The notes under the pieces: model-generated
Seen by the model: only the letters and a program-made list of their open reading frames with translations
Told to the model about the DNA's origin: nothing
The model's database searches: none
Shown here: positions 24,232 to 37,560 of the stretch, one piece after another
How the letters are laid out: each line of letters opens with the position of its first letter
Position numbering within the stretch: the first letter of the stretch is position 1
Program-made: the position numbers and the translations under genes
Source of the DNA: Physcomitrium patens
Lineage: Eukaryota; Streptophyta; Bryopsida; Funariales; Funariaceae
Reading direction: 5' to 3'
DNA length: 64,000 bases
Assembly: GCF_000002425.4 (NCBI RefSeq)
Contig: NC_037257.1
Coordinates: 8,390,247-8,454,246, forward strand

Positions 24232-25330
24232 GTGTGGATTGAGTCGCATTTGAGTGATCCGGAGTACAGACGCGTTATTGGGGAGTTGATGTTTAACGAG
24301 TTTGGTATAGTAATTAACAACAAACTGAGTCACAATCAACTTTTTTTTTGGTTCACAGAGCCGATGAAGGTTTTTGTTTACTTTGAAGTAGAAATTTAAT
24401 GAACACTTGGTTTTCTTTTTCTTTTTCAAACCAGTTTGGATATCACATATTCTGATGAGTCTCTTTGTTGAGTGCAATCCTTTCCGATGTTAGCATGGTT
24501 TGGATTGTCGTTTTTATGTGAGTTAGATCTTTTACATTGTGCACAAATATGGTGTCTGTGTCTGGCCAGTAAAATCAGTGATTTTCTGTGGTTGGTAGGT
24601 CAAATGGTGCCAATAGAAATGGATTGGGGTATTGGATGTGGTTGCTAGGATTTGTAAGTGTTAGATGCAATTGATTGGAAGTAAATGATCCTTGTTGACT
24701 TTCTCATTTACGTACTCATTCCCCCCTCTCATCTTCTATATAGAAAAGGGCCCCAAATGAGCAAATGCTTGTGATGGAGGGAATGTGGTGTAGGGCAAGA
24801 GCAGGATCAGCGGACGGCTGGAAGCTAATGTAGAGTGAGGATGTTGGTGTTGCATGTACTCCGCATTCTCGAGGTTTACGGGTGAAGTGGTGGGAGGTGT
24901 AAAAGGCGCTGGATTTCATGCAGCCGAGGATGAGGTGTAGTACGAATGGTACAGTTTTGGACGGTATCGAGTTCGACAGTGGAGGTTTGAAGTTGCTGTC
25001 AATGTCTTGGGCTGTCGGGGCAAGCACGGGTATGTGAGGGAAGGGGTTGACATAGAATTACAAGATGTGACATGAAAGTAGTGTTTTTTTATTTCTCCAA
25101 TGGTGTAGTTACTGTCACAAGATGTTGGAGCAGTCGCCGATATTTTGTTGGAAGAGTTTCGTTTGTGGATCATTTTCCTGCGCTAGTCGTCGTCAATACA
25201 AAGTTTTGCCATTTGGCGTTGCTCAACGCACGGGTGGTTACGGCCTGGCAATTTTTCCTCACATGTTTTCGAAACTTGTGAAGTGCTGGAAGATATTGAA
25301 ACAAGTTCAATCAACTTTTTAATAGAATTA
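24232..25330 (+). other. Moderate-GC flank right of island 1, no recognised gene
   Basis: Composition remains gene-like (well above the AT background) but no long frame stands out. The first 100 or so bases are weakly similar to 63,296-63,400. A TATATAG-like box at about 24,738 has no clear gene behind it. At about 25,120-25,320 a short frame contains 'YKVLPFGVAQ' and 'HMFSKLVKCW', reminiscent of DIRS-type reverse transcriptases; this is too short to call. The composition falls back to AT-rich at about 25,320. Confidence 0.5.
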
Positions 25331-26076
25331 GAAATAACCCAAGATTTTATTTAATTCGACAATGCAATAGTTCACTTTGCAATGTTGATGTCTTGAAAGA
25401 GCGTTAGATCATCCTCCCCTGTTTCTTCCAATAGAAGGCAGCTATAAAAGTTAAAAATTAGTCTCATTTGTAGTACAATAAGATGTTATCCACTTATTTT
25501 TAATTTAGTCTATCATTTTTAGTATAATATGATGTGGATTATATATAAATCATTTTTCTTAGATGTGAATTGTCACCAAATTGATATGTTTTGGATATCT
25601 TTTCTCATTCATGCTATTTTTTTTTTTTGTATGCAAGGTTGTTTTTTATAGTAGAAAAGTATTGTTTAGTGTAATGTTTATTAATGTATTCTATGTCTTC
25701 AACAGTGTATTATGGGATTAATTACACAATGATGGTGATTTCTTTTTATATTGTTTTACAATTAGCATATATGAATAAATTAAGAATTTTGTGTTGTTTT
25801 ATTATCAACTGATTAATCTTGTCATTGATTCCACGGCATTAAAAAATCTTATTTGTACTAGTCAAGAGATAATAGACCACCATATATTTTGCACATGCAT
25901 AAAATTAGCAACTCTTGGTTTTCCAAAATACTCTCAATTAAAGCCACATTAAGTAATTTCTATTAATTTTATACTTTTTGATTTATAAATTAAAATACAA
26001 CAATTGTAACCAATTTTTTTTTCTTTCTAAAAGATGATACTTGATCTATTTCAGTATCATGAATTAAAGACAAATC

Positions 26077-26115
<39 letters not shown>

Positions 26116-28205
26116 ATTTAATTTATTCAACTAAATTGTATTAAATAGCTATGGTTTACAATTTGATTAATTTCTTTTGATTTCTTTATACAACTAGTGA
26201 ATATGGGCTATAATAATTGAAAAGATGTAATTTGTCTATCTCCAATATTATTTTTACTATCTTACTTTTTATTTAGCATGTATCATTTTTAATAAAATTT
26301 GGATCTAACATTATGAATTTATTTATTTTATTTATTTATTCTTGTCTCTTTATCTTTATTTATCTTCTTGATAGGCATCTTTGTGATTAGAGCTTTTCTA
26401 GTCTTATCTAATGGATTCAACTTAAACTATGTATTTTAGTTCTATATTGGCAATTACAAAATTATATTTAAAAAATGTGACAAATTTATTGATATCTTTT
26501 CATTAATTTTTTAAAAATATATACATAAATTTAAAAATTAATATTAATAATATTAATAATAATAATCTATTAATTAGTCTTATTCATCTTTTTTCAATCT
26601 TAATTGTATTGTTAGATCTATTCTTAAAGATAGAATATTTTTTAATTATATATTTTTTTATTTTATTTTTTAATACTATTATTTACTCTCTTTTAAAGAG
26701 AATTATATCTTCTTAAATCTCTTGCTTTTTAATTTCTTAAAATTTAAAACCTTGTTTTATATCTAATCATATTTTTAAATTTATTTTTGCATTGGATTTA
26801 TTTTTAAATTTATTTTTCTAATGAAGCTTTCGTATATGATATTTTTTCTTGTATCTATTTTTTAATCAAGCCTCACATCTATTTAAAGCACTATATAGAA
26901 TTTTTTGATATTTTTTAAAAATTTGTTGATCAATTATCTCTTCTTTTTATTTTTTTTGAGTTGACTAAGTATTATTTCAATTGTATTATTTAAAGTTATT
27001 AATCAATGTCTTTTTAATTTAGAAATATAATTTCTTCACATTTTTGAAGAAAAATTATTATTAATCTTGCTTTTGGTGAAATACTCCAAATGTGTTTTTA
27101 ATTAGTCTATTGAATCTTTTATTCATAATTTAGACTTTGTACATTACCATTGGCTCATCTAACTTCCCAAAAACCTTAGATTGCTTAAACATTGTTTTTT
27201 AATATGCAATAGATTTGACTATTTCTTTTAAAAAAAATTATATTTCTTAATGTATAATATAAGTGTTTGTGGTACTTGAGCCAAAGATACTTTGATTTAG
27301 TCTTTTGTTAATAATATTAGCTCAAATTTCTAAATCCATAAAAAATTTCACATATTTATAGCTTCTAAAAGTAGTAGTACTTGCATCTCTTAAATCATGG
27401 TATATTATTTAAATGCTTATTTTAATGTTGTTTTAAGGTTTTTAAGAGGTTTTGTCATTAAAAAAAAATCCATATCAAAAATGTTTGACTTTTTGTTGCA
27501 ACTAATTATTTAAGAAAATTACAAGAACATAAAATTATCTATATATATATATGTATTAAAATGACATAATTTACATCAAATACACAAATTAGACATGCAC
27601 GTGAAACTCCAAATATATAAATTCTAAATTTTAGCACTAATTAAAATCTCCATTTGATCCTTAAATTACTAACAAATTCAAATTACTATCTTTTAGAAGT
27701 CAAAGATTACACGTATTTTTTATATTCAACTTTTGAATAATATATTTTTAAAATTAATATAAAATATTTTAAAATATTTCTAATAATAAGAATAAAATTT
27801 CAAATATATGACATAAAATTTTAAATTTAGAAAAGATATTTGTAAGTAATAGTGAAAAAAATAAAAAAATAAAAAAATAACTTAAAAAAATAATGTACTA
27901 TTACCTAATTCTTTTGTTTTCTTAAATGTTTTATTCTTAATAATTTCTAAACTACATATCTTTTAATATAAAACTTTTAAAGGATAAAAATAAATTATAA
28001 TAATAAGTATTATTTAATTATAATAAAAAATTATTTAAAATTATTTTGAAATATAAAAGCTCAAATCTTAAGCTTTGATTTTGTAGGATCAAAAATCCTC
28101 TTCATCTTATTATTTTATTGTTGTCTTTTGTTGTATTATTAAAAATAATTCCTACTTTATAACTATTTTTTATTAAAATTTTAAAAAAATCTGTCATAGA
28201 TATTT
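25331..28205. other. AT-rich gene-less stretch
   Basis: No gene or placed element. It holds a TA microsatellite at about 26,080-26,111, a shorter one at about 27,540-27,552, and the second copy of the decayed direct repeat (about 26,740-27,030). Many short A and T runs. It may consist of fully decayed element DNA. Confidence 0.55.
26740..27030. repeat. Decayed direct repeat, second copy (partner about 20,520-20,784)
   Basis: Co-linear with 20,520-20,784 in the same orientation; the clearest shared block is 'AATCAAGCCTCACATCTATTT'. It is not an LTR of any element placed here and has no coding potential. Confidence 0.55.
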
Positions 28206-28412
28206 ATATTTATTCTAATAATATTCTATATAATATGAATAGGTAGAAGTACATAAAAGTATATAATTTTGATAATATCTTATAGAAAACCTTTTTAAAA
28301 GCTTTATAGATATGTTTTCATCTTTATACATGTCTATAGATGATTGACAAGTTAAAAACTCAACCAACAAGCTGGCTACATATTGCACATGTTGATAACT
28401 TGTGGTATAAGT
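28206..28412 (+). repeat. Sense LTR fragment of the A/B/C chromovirus family
   Basis: Matches the first 200 or so bases of the A-family LTR. It includes 'AGGTAGAAGTACATAAAAGT', the TTTTTAAAAGCTTTATAGAT stretch and 'AAAACTCAACCAACAAGC'. It is cut at the start of element F. Confidence 0.75.
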
Positions 28413-28914
28413 TTGTAATAGGGTATAGATAAGATAACTATATAAATACTTAGAACCACGGAAGTTCTTAGAATTAGGATTAGATTAATAGACTAGGTAG
28501 GATCCATTGTAGAACATTCTAGAAAGGATTTAAGGCAGTTATCTAGATAAGGCCTACCATAGAACCTTCTAAAAGAAGAATTTAAGGCAGTTATCTAAGT
28601 AGGGCCCACTATCTAAGATCATTCTAGAAAGTCTAAGGTGGTGGGACAAAGTATAAATAGGACTGATCAAGGTCTTTTGAGGCATCTAGTCAAGTATGGC
28701 TTCGGATCTTTTTTCTTAGTAAAGTTAGGTTCTTCATCTTTTTATTCAAATTTGTTTTATTTTTGTTTCTATTTGCTCAATTTTATCTTTTATATCTTAT
28801 TTTTTTTAGTTTTGCTCAGTTTTATTCTAGTTTGTTTTATCCTATTTTGTAAAGAAGCCTTATGTTGTTGTAAATTGAAAGGATCTTGTTTTTTTTTAAT
28901 TAGTTTAGTCATGT
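28413..28914 (+). repeat. 5' LTR of element F
   Basis: Boundaries are approximate; it starts near TGTAATAGGG. It has a TATAAATA box at 28,652-28,659. Upstream of that lie about two and a half copies of a roughly 65-bp tandem repeat (28,497-28,640), recognisable by 'ATTTAAGGCAGTTATCTA'. Confidence 0.65.
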
Positions 28915-28916
28915 TT

Positions 28917-28932
28917 TATTGGTACTAGAGTC
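28917..28932 (+). other. Likely tRNA-iMet primer-binding site of element F
   Basis: TTGGTACTAGAGTCAG differs slightly from TTGGTATCAGAGC, the usual plant site complementary to initiator-Met tRNA. It lies directly inside the 5' LTR. Confidence 0.6.
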
Positions 28933-31373
28933 AGTACTAGATTGTTTATTTTTGGTAGCATGTTAATAATCATCATTTAGTCCAAGGTCAATTGTTGTGG
29001 TCACACTAAGTATAGTGTTGAGGCTATCACAAGCTATTCTTGAAAAGTCAATCAGGAGATGAAAAGGCATTATAATAGTAAAGTCTAATGGAGAAATTAT
29101 AGTATGAAAGATATGGCAGAGCAATCCCAGATTGAGACTCAAATACACCATCTCTTAGACCAGATAGCTACTTTACAAGGTAGTTCAAGATAGATTTTGT
29201 GACTAGAAGGTGTTTGAGACCAAGTTTAGGAATTGACTTTGGCCCATGAATGCAAAAAAGATAGCAAGCGATCAGTTGGCAAATCTTACACAAGCTAGAT
29301 CAGTGCAAGATTATATCTCTTGATTCAAGTCTTTATGTCTCTAAATTGAAAATATTTTAGAGGCAAAGATGATGGATCAATTCCTTCAAGGTTTGAAATG
29401 TGAAATCCAGCGAGAGATAGAACTAAGGGATCCACAAACATTTGAAGAGGCAATTCAGATTGTAGAGAGGGTTGATGCTTTAGATTTCAGAAATTATAGA
29501 GCATGACCTATAGCACAAAGTCTTATGCTACTATTTAATATTATGGTACAACAACCAATGCCAATAGAGATTGATGCCTTACAAGGATCATTGACATTAC
29601 AAAGACGACAAATATTGGTGCAAAAAGGATTATAGTTCTATTGTTGAGAACTAGGCCATGAGATCAGAGGTTGTCCAAAATGTCAAAGTATAAGTACTAG
29701 TAGGATAAGGCAGATTCACAGTCTCAAAATTCATTAAGCCAATAATGAATCAGAATAAGAAAACAAGACTCTCCAATAAAGGCACCAAGAACCAATATTG
29801 GGAGTAACTATTGTCTCTTAAAGACAAATGGCATAGCCTCAGATAACTATAAAAAAAGAGTCGATTGGTGCTTCTAATGAGACTATTAAGAAGACAACTA
29901 TATCGAATGCTTGTAGATTGTGATTCTATAGAAAATTACATCTCAATTGAAATTGCCAATTGGCTTGGAATTAAAATCAAAGAAATCAAAAGAAAAAGTA
30001 TATATCTTGTAGATGACCAAGAGATCGTATTGATTAAGACTTGTGTAGAAGAAATCTTGAGATTGATGGACACTTACATCTTAAGAGAGAGATTCAAGGT
30101 AATAAAGCTAAGGTATGATGTTACACTTGGTATGCCATGGTTGGAGATGGAAAATAAGCAAGTTGATTGGGTAGCAAGGACAATCTCTTTTAAAGATGGA
30201 AGATGCAAGGTAACTCTTTGTATCTCTACATCAAGTGAAGAGAAAAGATAATTTGTAATTAAAAACTTATTTGTAGGGACGACCTTTATGAAGAAGCAAC
30301 TACAATGTAAGCAACCAATATATATGGTGGTTCCAAATCTTGCGTCAGTGATTAGAAAGACAATTGAAGGGATAAAATAGATAGAATAATTCATATGGGA
30401 ATATGAGGATGTCTTTCTAAATGACTAATCTAGTGGTGTACTTCCTGATTGATGTGCCTTCTTTCAAATAGAACTATTACTTGGAACCAAATGAAGAAGT
30501 CAACCAATTTATTTCCTAGCACCAAAAGAACTTGAAGAGCTACGGAAGACATTAGACAAACTCTTAGAAAAAGGCTTTATTTGAGAAAGCACATCACTAT
30601 AGAGAACACTTATACTCTTTGCATCTAAGAAAGATGGTAGACTTTGTCTTTGCATCAACTATTGAGGTCTTAATAAGCAGACTGTTAAGAATGTATATCC
30701 ACTTCCGCATGTGGATGATCTTGACCAACTTTGAGATATAATAAATTAGATCTTTTGAGTGGATATTGGCAAATATCTATTACAAGAGAATATGTAAAAA
30801 AGATGACATCTTATACGTGCTATAGACATTTCAAATGGCTAGTTTTATCCTTTGGACTCACGAATGCTCCACCCTCTTTCATGGATCACAAGAATAGATT
30901 GTTTTAAGACCTTTTAGATAAGTATATAGTTGTCTTCATTGATGATATCCTCGAATATAGTAAAATCTTTGAAGAGCATGAACAGCACTTATGAGAGGTG
31001 CTATACTAATTGTAAGATAGTTGCTTTTATTGTAAGCAATCAAAATGTGAACTTTGGAAGTCAGAAGTCACCTTTTTGAAGCATGAGGTGTCCTCTGAAG
31101 ATATGCATATGGAGCACAATAAGATAAAAGTAATAGAAGATTGGCCAATTCTCAAAGATGCTTCTAAAGTTTGCTCATTTTTAGGCCTTGCTTGATACTA
31201 TCACCATTTTGTTTAGCAATTTGTTCACATTGTTGTATTATTGACAAACCTATTAGAGAAAGGTGCTTCATTTGAATGGAAACTAGAGCAGCAAAATGCC
31301 TTTGACAAGTTGAAGGAAGCATTCATTATTACTCTAATATTACAACCGTATGATTCTATTTTCCTTTGTACGC

Positions 31374-31820
31374 TGTCAACGTAGAGAAAGTTTGCCTCAA
31401 GAAAGTATTGGACTCCTGGCTACCACTAATTATTCAATCAAGTCTTAGTATAAGAAAGGCCAAGTTTTTATATATATCTAGCACATTTATGAGCAATTAT
31501 ACTAAATATATAAGTCTTAAGTTTCCAAAAATATCCAAAATATGATAAAAAAAAAATTCTAAATCCTTATATATCCTTATGGGATATTATTCTTAAACTT
31601 CAAAAATTCATATCTTCTAATTGGACTATTCAAACAAACTCAAATTTTACACAAAATTTTGATGTACTTCTAACAACTATCACAACAAATTTCAACTATA
31701 AATTCGTTGCAAAACTTAAGATATCACCAAAATCCTAACAGTAGCTTCAAACACTAGTTTTTATACACCTACGTATAATTCTTTTTATATTTCACAAATT
31801 AAGCACTCGAATGCTATAAA

Positions 31821-31862
<42 letters not shown>

Positions 31863-32670
31863 CTTCTTAAACATAATAATCTATCTTCTTCAAAAAATTA
31901 GAGCCAAAAATTCGTCCAAAAATTCAAGATATGGCTCCAATCATTACTATGAACAAAATCACTTACTTACTGCCTTTGATTTGGATGCACTGACTTCAAC
32001 TCTCTATAACTTCTTCATCCAAATTCTAAATTCATCAATAACATATGAAAGATGTAGCTGAAAAATTGATCTCTCCAATCCTAGTTGCCGATCCTTCGTT
32101 GCTCTTTGTAAATGTATGTTATATCCTAAAGAATAATAGTAGGTATGAAATTCACACTTTAACTTCGAGTGCCAATAAATCCTTCATAAAAACTCCAAAT
32201 CACATAAAATTTATATCCAATCCATATCCAAAAACCTAAAATTGATGATCTTAGCCTCCAAAGCTCGAATGATCTGAGAATAAAAATCCTAATTCTTAAT
32301 AAAGCCTATGACAGCCTCCTTAAAGTCCATTGGGCATGGCATTTGATCAATAGGGATGAAGTTCTCCATTCCTTACCTTCATTTGACCATGCCTTACTTT
32401 CATCCCTCTCAATTAGCTTCCTACTAATTTAGATTTTCATCTTTAGGCTTCCACCTTCTTCCAAGGCTTCATACTAAATATTTAGGTCTCATATATTTTT
32501 TTTAATGCCAAAATCAAAACAAGTAAAAAAAAAAAAAAAAAAAAAGTAAATTTTCTTATATCAACTCTCTTTAAATTAATCTATAAACCATTCTAATATA
32601 TAGCAAGACTTATAAACATATTACATATTTTAATTAATTTTTACATACTATAAGGAATTACAGTATCACA
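31374..32670 (-). repeat. Antisense solo LTR, E-like class, inside element F
   Basis: 1,297 bp. Read on the minus strand it begins TGTGATACTG and ends GTTGACA. The 4-bp duplication ACGC lies at 31,370-31,373 and 32,671-32,674. It is co-linear with the copies at 41,807-43,057 and 55,887-57,140. It contains a TA microsatellite at about 31,824-31,860 and an A run at 32,525-32,545. No coding DNA inside. It interrupts the RNase H region of F. Confidence 0.88.
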
Positions 32671-34144
32671 ACGCTTGACATTGATGCTTCCGACTTTGCT
32701 TTTGGAGTAGCCCTTCAATAAGACTTTGATAGAAGCAGTCAACCTGTGGCATATGGATCACGCAAGTTCAGAAGGATAGAGCATAATTACTTTGTATATG
32801 ATTCGGAGTAATTAGAGATTGTATACACTACAAAGATGTGGTGATACTATCTATTGTTAAAGCTAGTGATAATTTAGACTAACCATTGGTCCTTGCTAAA
32901 TGATTTGCATCTAAAAAATATGAAATCGTAGCATCATCGTTGAGAAAAACAATTGCAGTTCTTTCATATCCAGCTTGAGTACAAGCAAAGGCGACAACAT
33001 ATTGTACCAAATAGCTTATTATACAGACCAGACTTGTAAGACAAATTAGAAGACAAGGCAAAATTTGCTACCATTAGTAGCATCATTTCAAATCTAATCA
33101 AAAAGATAAAATAGAAAGAAGCTATACAACTGAATGCTTATTTTAAGATGATTAGCAATCTGTTGAAGGTCGACGATATACAATATCAAGATTACACTCT
33201 TAGTGAAGGCTTGTTCTATTTCAAGCAATAAATTTATGTATCCAACAATGCTAAACTCTAGATGTGCATATTTCAGGAGCGACATGACATCCTAATATTT
33301 GGACATCTGAAACAAAAAAAGATCTCAAAATAGATTTGAAGGATATGTTTTTGGACAAGTTTAGATTGTGATGTTCAAGCCTTTGTATGCTCTTGCAAAT
33401 CATATCAATGTAATAAAACATGCAACGTAGCGTCTCCTAGACTATTGCAATCAATTTCGCTATCCACAGCGTGTTGAGAGTAGGTGACTATGGATCTCAT
33501 TATAAGTTTGCCACGGATGCCACATAATCATATTGTGGTTTCTATCTTTGTGAATCAATTCTCGAAGCAACTTCAGTTGGCCAAGGTACACTTGGATATT
33601 GATGCCCCAATGCTTGCATGAGTCTTCTTTGATATTGTCTTTTGTCACTATAAATTACCTCGTGTCATTATTTCAAATTGAGATTCAATCTTCACAAAAA
33701 GATTTTGACAAGCCTTGTTCAAGCTACTAGATACATGACTTGCCATGTCTACAACCTTCTATCCTCAAATAGATAGACAAATAGAGTGTGCCAATCGAAC
33801 CTTAGAAGATATACTATGGATATTTGTGGCAGTTCATCATAATGATTGAGATGAATATTTTACATCCTTGGAGTTTGTTTATAATGATAGTATTCAAACA
33901 AGTATCAATCATTCACCATTTTTTTTTAATATCGATTAACATTTGATTATGCCAACAATTCTCTATCGTCTCATTGACACCAATAACTTGACAATGGAGG
34001 AATTTATACAATGGCTTACAATGGCCTTACAATGGCCTTACAAGAGGCACATGAGTACCTTGTTACTTCATAGAATTGACAGAAGTAGTATGCAGATAAC
34101 CATCGGCAACACAAGACTTTTATTTTGCTCATACCATGCTTAGT

Positions 34145-34585
34145 CAGAATTTTATGAAGATTTTTTAGAATTTTATTAGCATATTTTAGGATTTATTAGG
34201 AATTTTTTAGTTTTTTTTAAGGATTTTATTAGAGCTACATTAGAATATGATTAAGATTACTTAAATTTTTTATTTTTAATATTTCAAATAGATTCTTTAT
34301 TATTTCTTTGAAATTTTTATTTTTAATATTTTTTTAGGATTTTTTTTTTAGATTTTTAATTTTAGTATTTATTTAATTTTTTAATTTTTATTATTATGAT
34401 TAATTTATGTTTTTTTAAATAATTTATTTTAAGATTTTTTTGGATTTTATTAAAATTTTATTAGAATTATTAAAGTTTAATTGGAATTTATTTAGGATTC
34501 TATTAAACATGTTAAAACTTTGTTGGTACAATTTCCTATTTATCTTCTATAATTAGATGCTTGGTATATTTTCAAGTATGAATTT
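34145..34585. repeat. T-rich degenerate short-period repeat
   Basis: The stretch consists of variants of AGGATTTTATTAGAATTTT with a period near 12-16 bases, interrupted by T runs. It lies between the end of F and the start of G. It may be a decayed LTR or polypurine/polypyrimidine region, but nothing proves this. Confidence 0.5.
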
Positions 34586-34589
34586 ACAT

Positions 34590-37560
34590 ACTATGATAAT
34601 GGTATGTTTTAAATCTCTTACTATGCAGAAAAGAACTTGTCATTGTCAAGAAGTTTTGTGCTTATAATATGAAGATCTTGAGCATACTTCTCAAAATTGT
34701 TTAAAGAAACAATGCAATGACAAAATAAAAAATATGGCTGTTAAAGAAGATAATATGTTCAAAAATAATTTTTTCTAACTACAATAGGAACCATGCAATT
34801 GGAATCTTCTTCAATACTTAGTAAAGGTCATATTTTTTCCTCAAAATTCTCTTTTTATTTTACGATAAATATTTTTTAAGGACCTAAAAATCACAAAGCC
34901 TTTATTCTACTATATTTAAAAATTTTAATTTTTTTTTTCGATGAAAAGTGTCTAAAAAGATATAACATATCTTTACTAGAGAAAACCAAACTTATACATG
35001 TAAAAGACATATATGGTCGTTAGTGGTTTTTTATAGATATAATTTATTAAATTATTCCTATAAAAATAGTAACTAATGGTAATAATAGCTTTTTAATATT
35101 AATATTATTAGATTACCTTCTAATCCAATCATTTTAGATTTATTGTTGATAAAAAAATATAATCTTTAGATAGATTGAATTTCTTATAGTCTTAATTTTT
35201 TTCAAAGTACAACTAAGAGTTTTGTTAAAGAGTTAAAATATTAAATTCTAATATAATCAAATTCTTGTTTTCTAGATATAAGAGCTTTTATATATATTAA
35301 AAAATAATTCATATTTTGTCATTTATGTCACATCTATTTATGATGGTAAAAAGACTTCAAGTAACATTTCAAGCTAGTATCAAGATTATGAAGACATTTT
35401 TGAAAAGAAGAATAATCTTCCAAAGCGTAATGTTTTTGATTGCTCAATAAGCTTTTAAGAAGGACCTCAATTTTTATTTTGATTAATCTAAAATTTATCA
35501 AGAAATATTTTGATTAAAAATATATTGATAAGAACTTAATCAAATTTTTTATACACCATTCAAAATATCCAATAAAAGCTTGTATGATATTTTTGAAGAA
35601 AAATATGAATGAAAGACTATATTTTAAATTTAATATAGGCATTTTGAATATAATGTCATACCTTTTAGACTTACAAATGCATTAGGTGCTTTTCAACATC
35701 TTATAAATAATATTTTTTGAGAGTTTTTAGATAATTTTATTATTTATTATCTAAAAAATACTTTAATTTATTCTAAAAGTATAAAAAAATCATGAACTTC
35801 ATATTTGTCATGTGTTATAAAAACTGAAAGATGTAAGACTATATACCATGATAAAAAATAAAAATAAAAATAAAAATATTTTATACTACAAAAGTTGACT
35901 TCTTAAGATGTATCATTTCAAATGATGGTCTTATAATAGATCCTAAGAAAGTTCAAACTATCATGAATTGAAAGATTTTAAGAACCATAATAAAGATCTA
36001 TTTTTTTAAAAAAAATTATCAATTATTACCAAATTTTTATCAAGAACTTTTTTTAAGTTCCAATTTTATTTACATGTTTGATTTGTAAAGAAAAATTTGA
36101 GTGGAATAAAGAAGCAAAAATACCATTTGAAGTTTTGAAGACAACTTTTATTTTTGTTTCAATCTTATATTACATCAATTTTATTAAGGTATTTTGTATG
36201 AAAATAGATTTATCAAAATTTGTTTAAAGTGTGGTATTGCCACAAATAAGAATAGATAAAATAATCTATCAAATAGCTTTTTATTCAAGAAATTTTTTAA
36301 CATCTGAGATCAACTATAAGACTCATCACAAAAAACTACTTGCAATTATAGATTCATTTAAAGAATGGTGTCAATATCTAGAAGCTACTTTTTATTGAGT
36401 TATTATTTAAATAGATTACAAGAACCTCAAGTATTTTATGTTAGCACATGTTTTGAATTATTGAAAAGTGCATAGAAATATATTCTTGTTAAGATTTCTA
36501 TACAATATCATTTATTGGCAAAGATAATAATAAGGTTTGTTAGATGAATTTTTTAGACATTCTTATCTTACATCAAAAAATATATAATTTTTGATTAATG
36601 AAAAGGCCATATGACCTTTTTGAACATATATGACTTTTTTCAACCATTATCTATACCAAAACAATAAGTCTTTTATTTCTATGGATTTTATCATAGATCT
36701 ACTTATTTTAAGTTTTTATGATCTCATATTTATAATAGCAGATTATTTTATTAAGATGTTATATTTTCAACTATATACAAAAATTATTGCAAGTGAAAAA
36801 ATATTTAAACTTTTTCTTCATAATATTAATTGATAATATAAATTACAAATGAATACTATATTTAATAGAGAGATTCAATTTGTGTCAAGGTTTTGGAAAA
36901 TCCTTTTGAAGATATTAAAAGTAAATATAAAATTATATTATTATTATTATTATTATATTGATAGATAAAAAAAAATTATAAAATAATATCTAAAATATAC
37001 CATTAAATATCATTAAGATTATTAGACAACTATTTTGCTATTAGAAAAGTTTACTTATAATAATAAGATATATTTTTTTACTCAATGAATTTCTTTTTTA
37101 CTAAGTATAATTATCATCTACAACTTGATACCTTTTACTTCTAATAAGTTGATAATCTTTTGGTAGAAGATTTAAAAAATTATTTATCAAAACTACATAC
37201 AACAATAAAAACATAATTAGAGGAAATACAAAAACAAAAAATGAACAATATAAATGCCTATTGCAAAGAAAAATTTTAATTTTACATTAGAAACAAGATA
37301 TAATTACTTTTTTGTAATAATAAGACTAATTGCCTTTGTGATAAGTTGAATTATTATAGATTTAGACCATTTTTCATTTGTAAATACATTAATCCAATTG
37401 CTTATCAATTACACCTATCAAAATCTATAAAGATCTATCTCATCTTCTATATGTTTCTTCTTGAGTCATAAAAAAATATTAAATATCTTGAAAAGAAGAA
37501 AATTTCCACCTCTTTTTATATAAGTAGATAATAATCAAAAAATAAAATTAAAGTACTTGT
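34590..37560 (+). mobile_element. Element G: very decayed chromovirus of the A family, no LTRs
   Basis: Co-linear with A from the end of gag (zinc-knuckle area about 34,640-34,720) through protease (about 34,860-35,230), RT (about 35,480-36,000), RNase H (about 36,180-36,560), integrase (about 36,620-37,320) and the start of the chromodomain (about 37,510-37,560). It is shorter than the matching part of A. It is one of the oldest fossils in the window, with very many breaks. The integrase core is still visible around 'FISMDFIIDLLILSFYDLIF'. Confidence 0.8.

Larger units (their letters stand above)
28413..34145 (+). mobile_element. Element F: a second Ty3/gypsy type, 3'-truncated, with a solo LTR inside
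   Basis: The 5' LTR is about 28,413-28,914 and ends next to TTGGTACTAGAGTCAG, a decayed form of the common plant initiator-Met tRNA primer site. Gag is about 29,110-29,700, with a knuckle-like end near 29,640-29,690. Protease is about 29,860-30,230 ('TLGMPWLE' stretch) and RT about 30,430-31,200. RNase H starts about 31,260, is interrupted by the antisense solo LTR 31,374-32,670, and continues from 32,675. Integrase is about 33,080-34,140. No chromodomain or 3' LTR was found. The protein is clearly different from A-D, so this is a separate gypsy lineage. It is a fossil with very many breaks. Confidence 0.85.

Noticed and set aside
31374-32670. Considered as a non-autonomous DNA transposon because of the short inverted TGTC...GACA ends
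   Set aside because: The inverted similarity is only about 5 bases. Ends of TG...CA, a length equal to the LTRs of E, a TATA box near the 3' end and a 4-bp duplication fit a solo LTR better.
34145-34585. Possible 3' LTR of element F
   Set aside because: The T-rich repeat does not resemble the 5' LTR of F at 28,413-28,914 and has no recognisable end.
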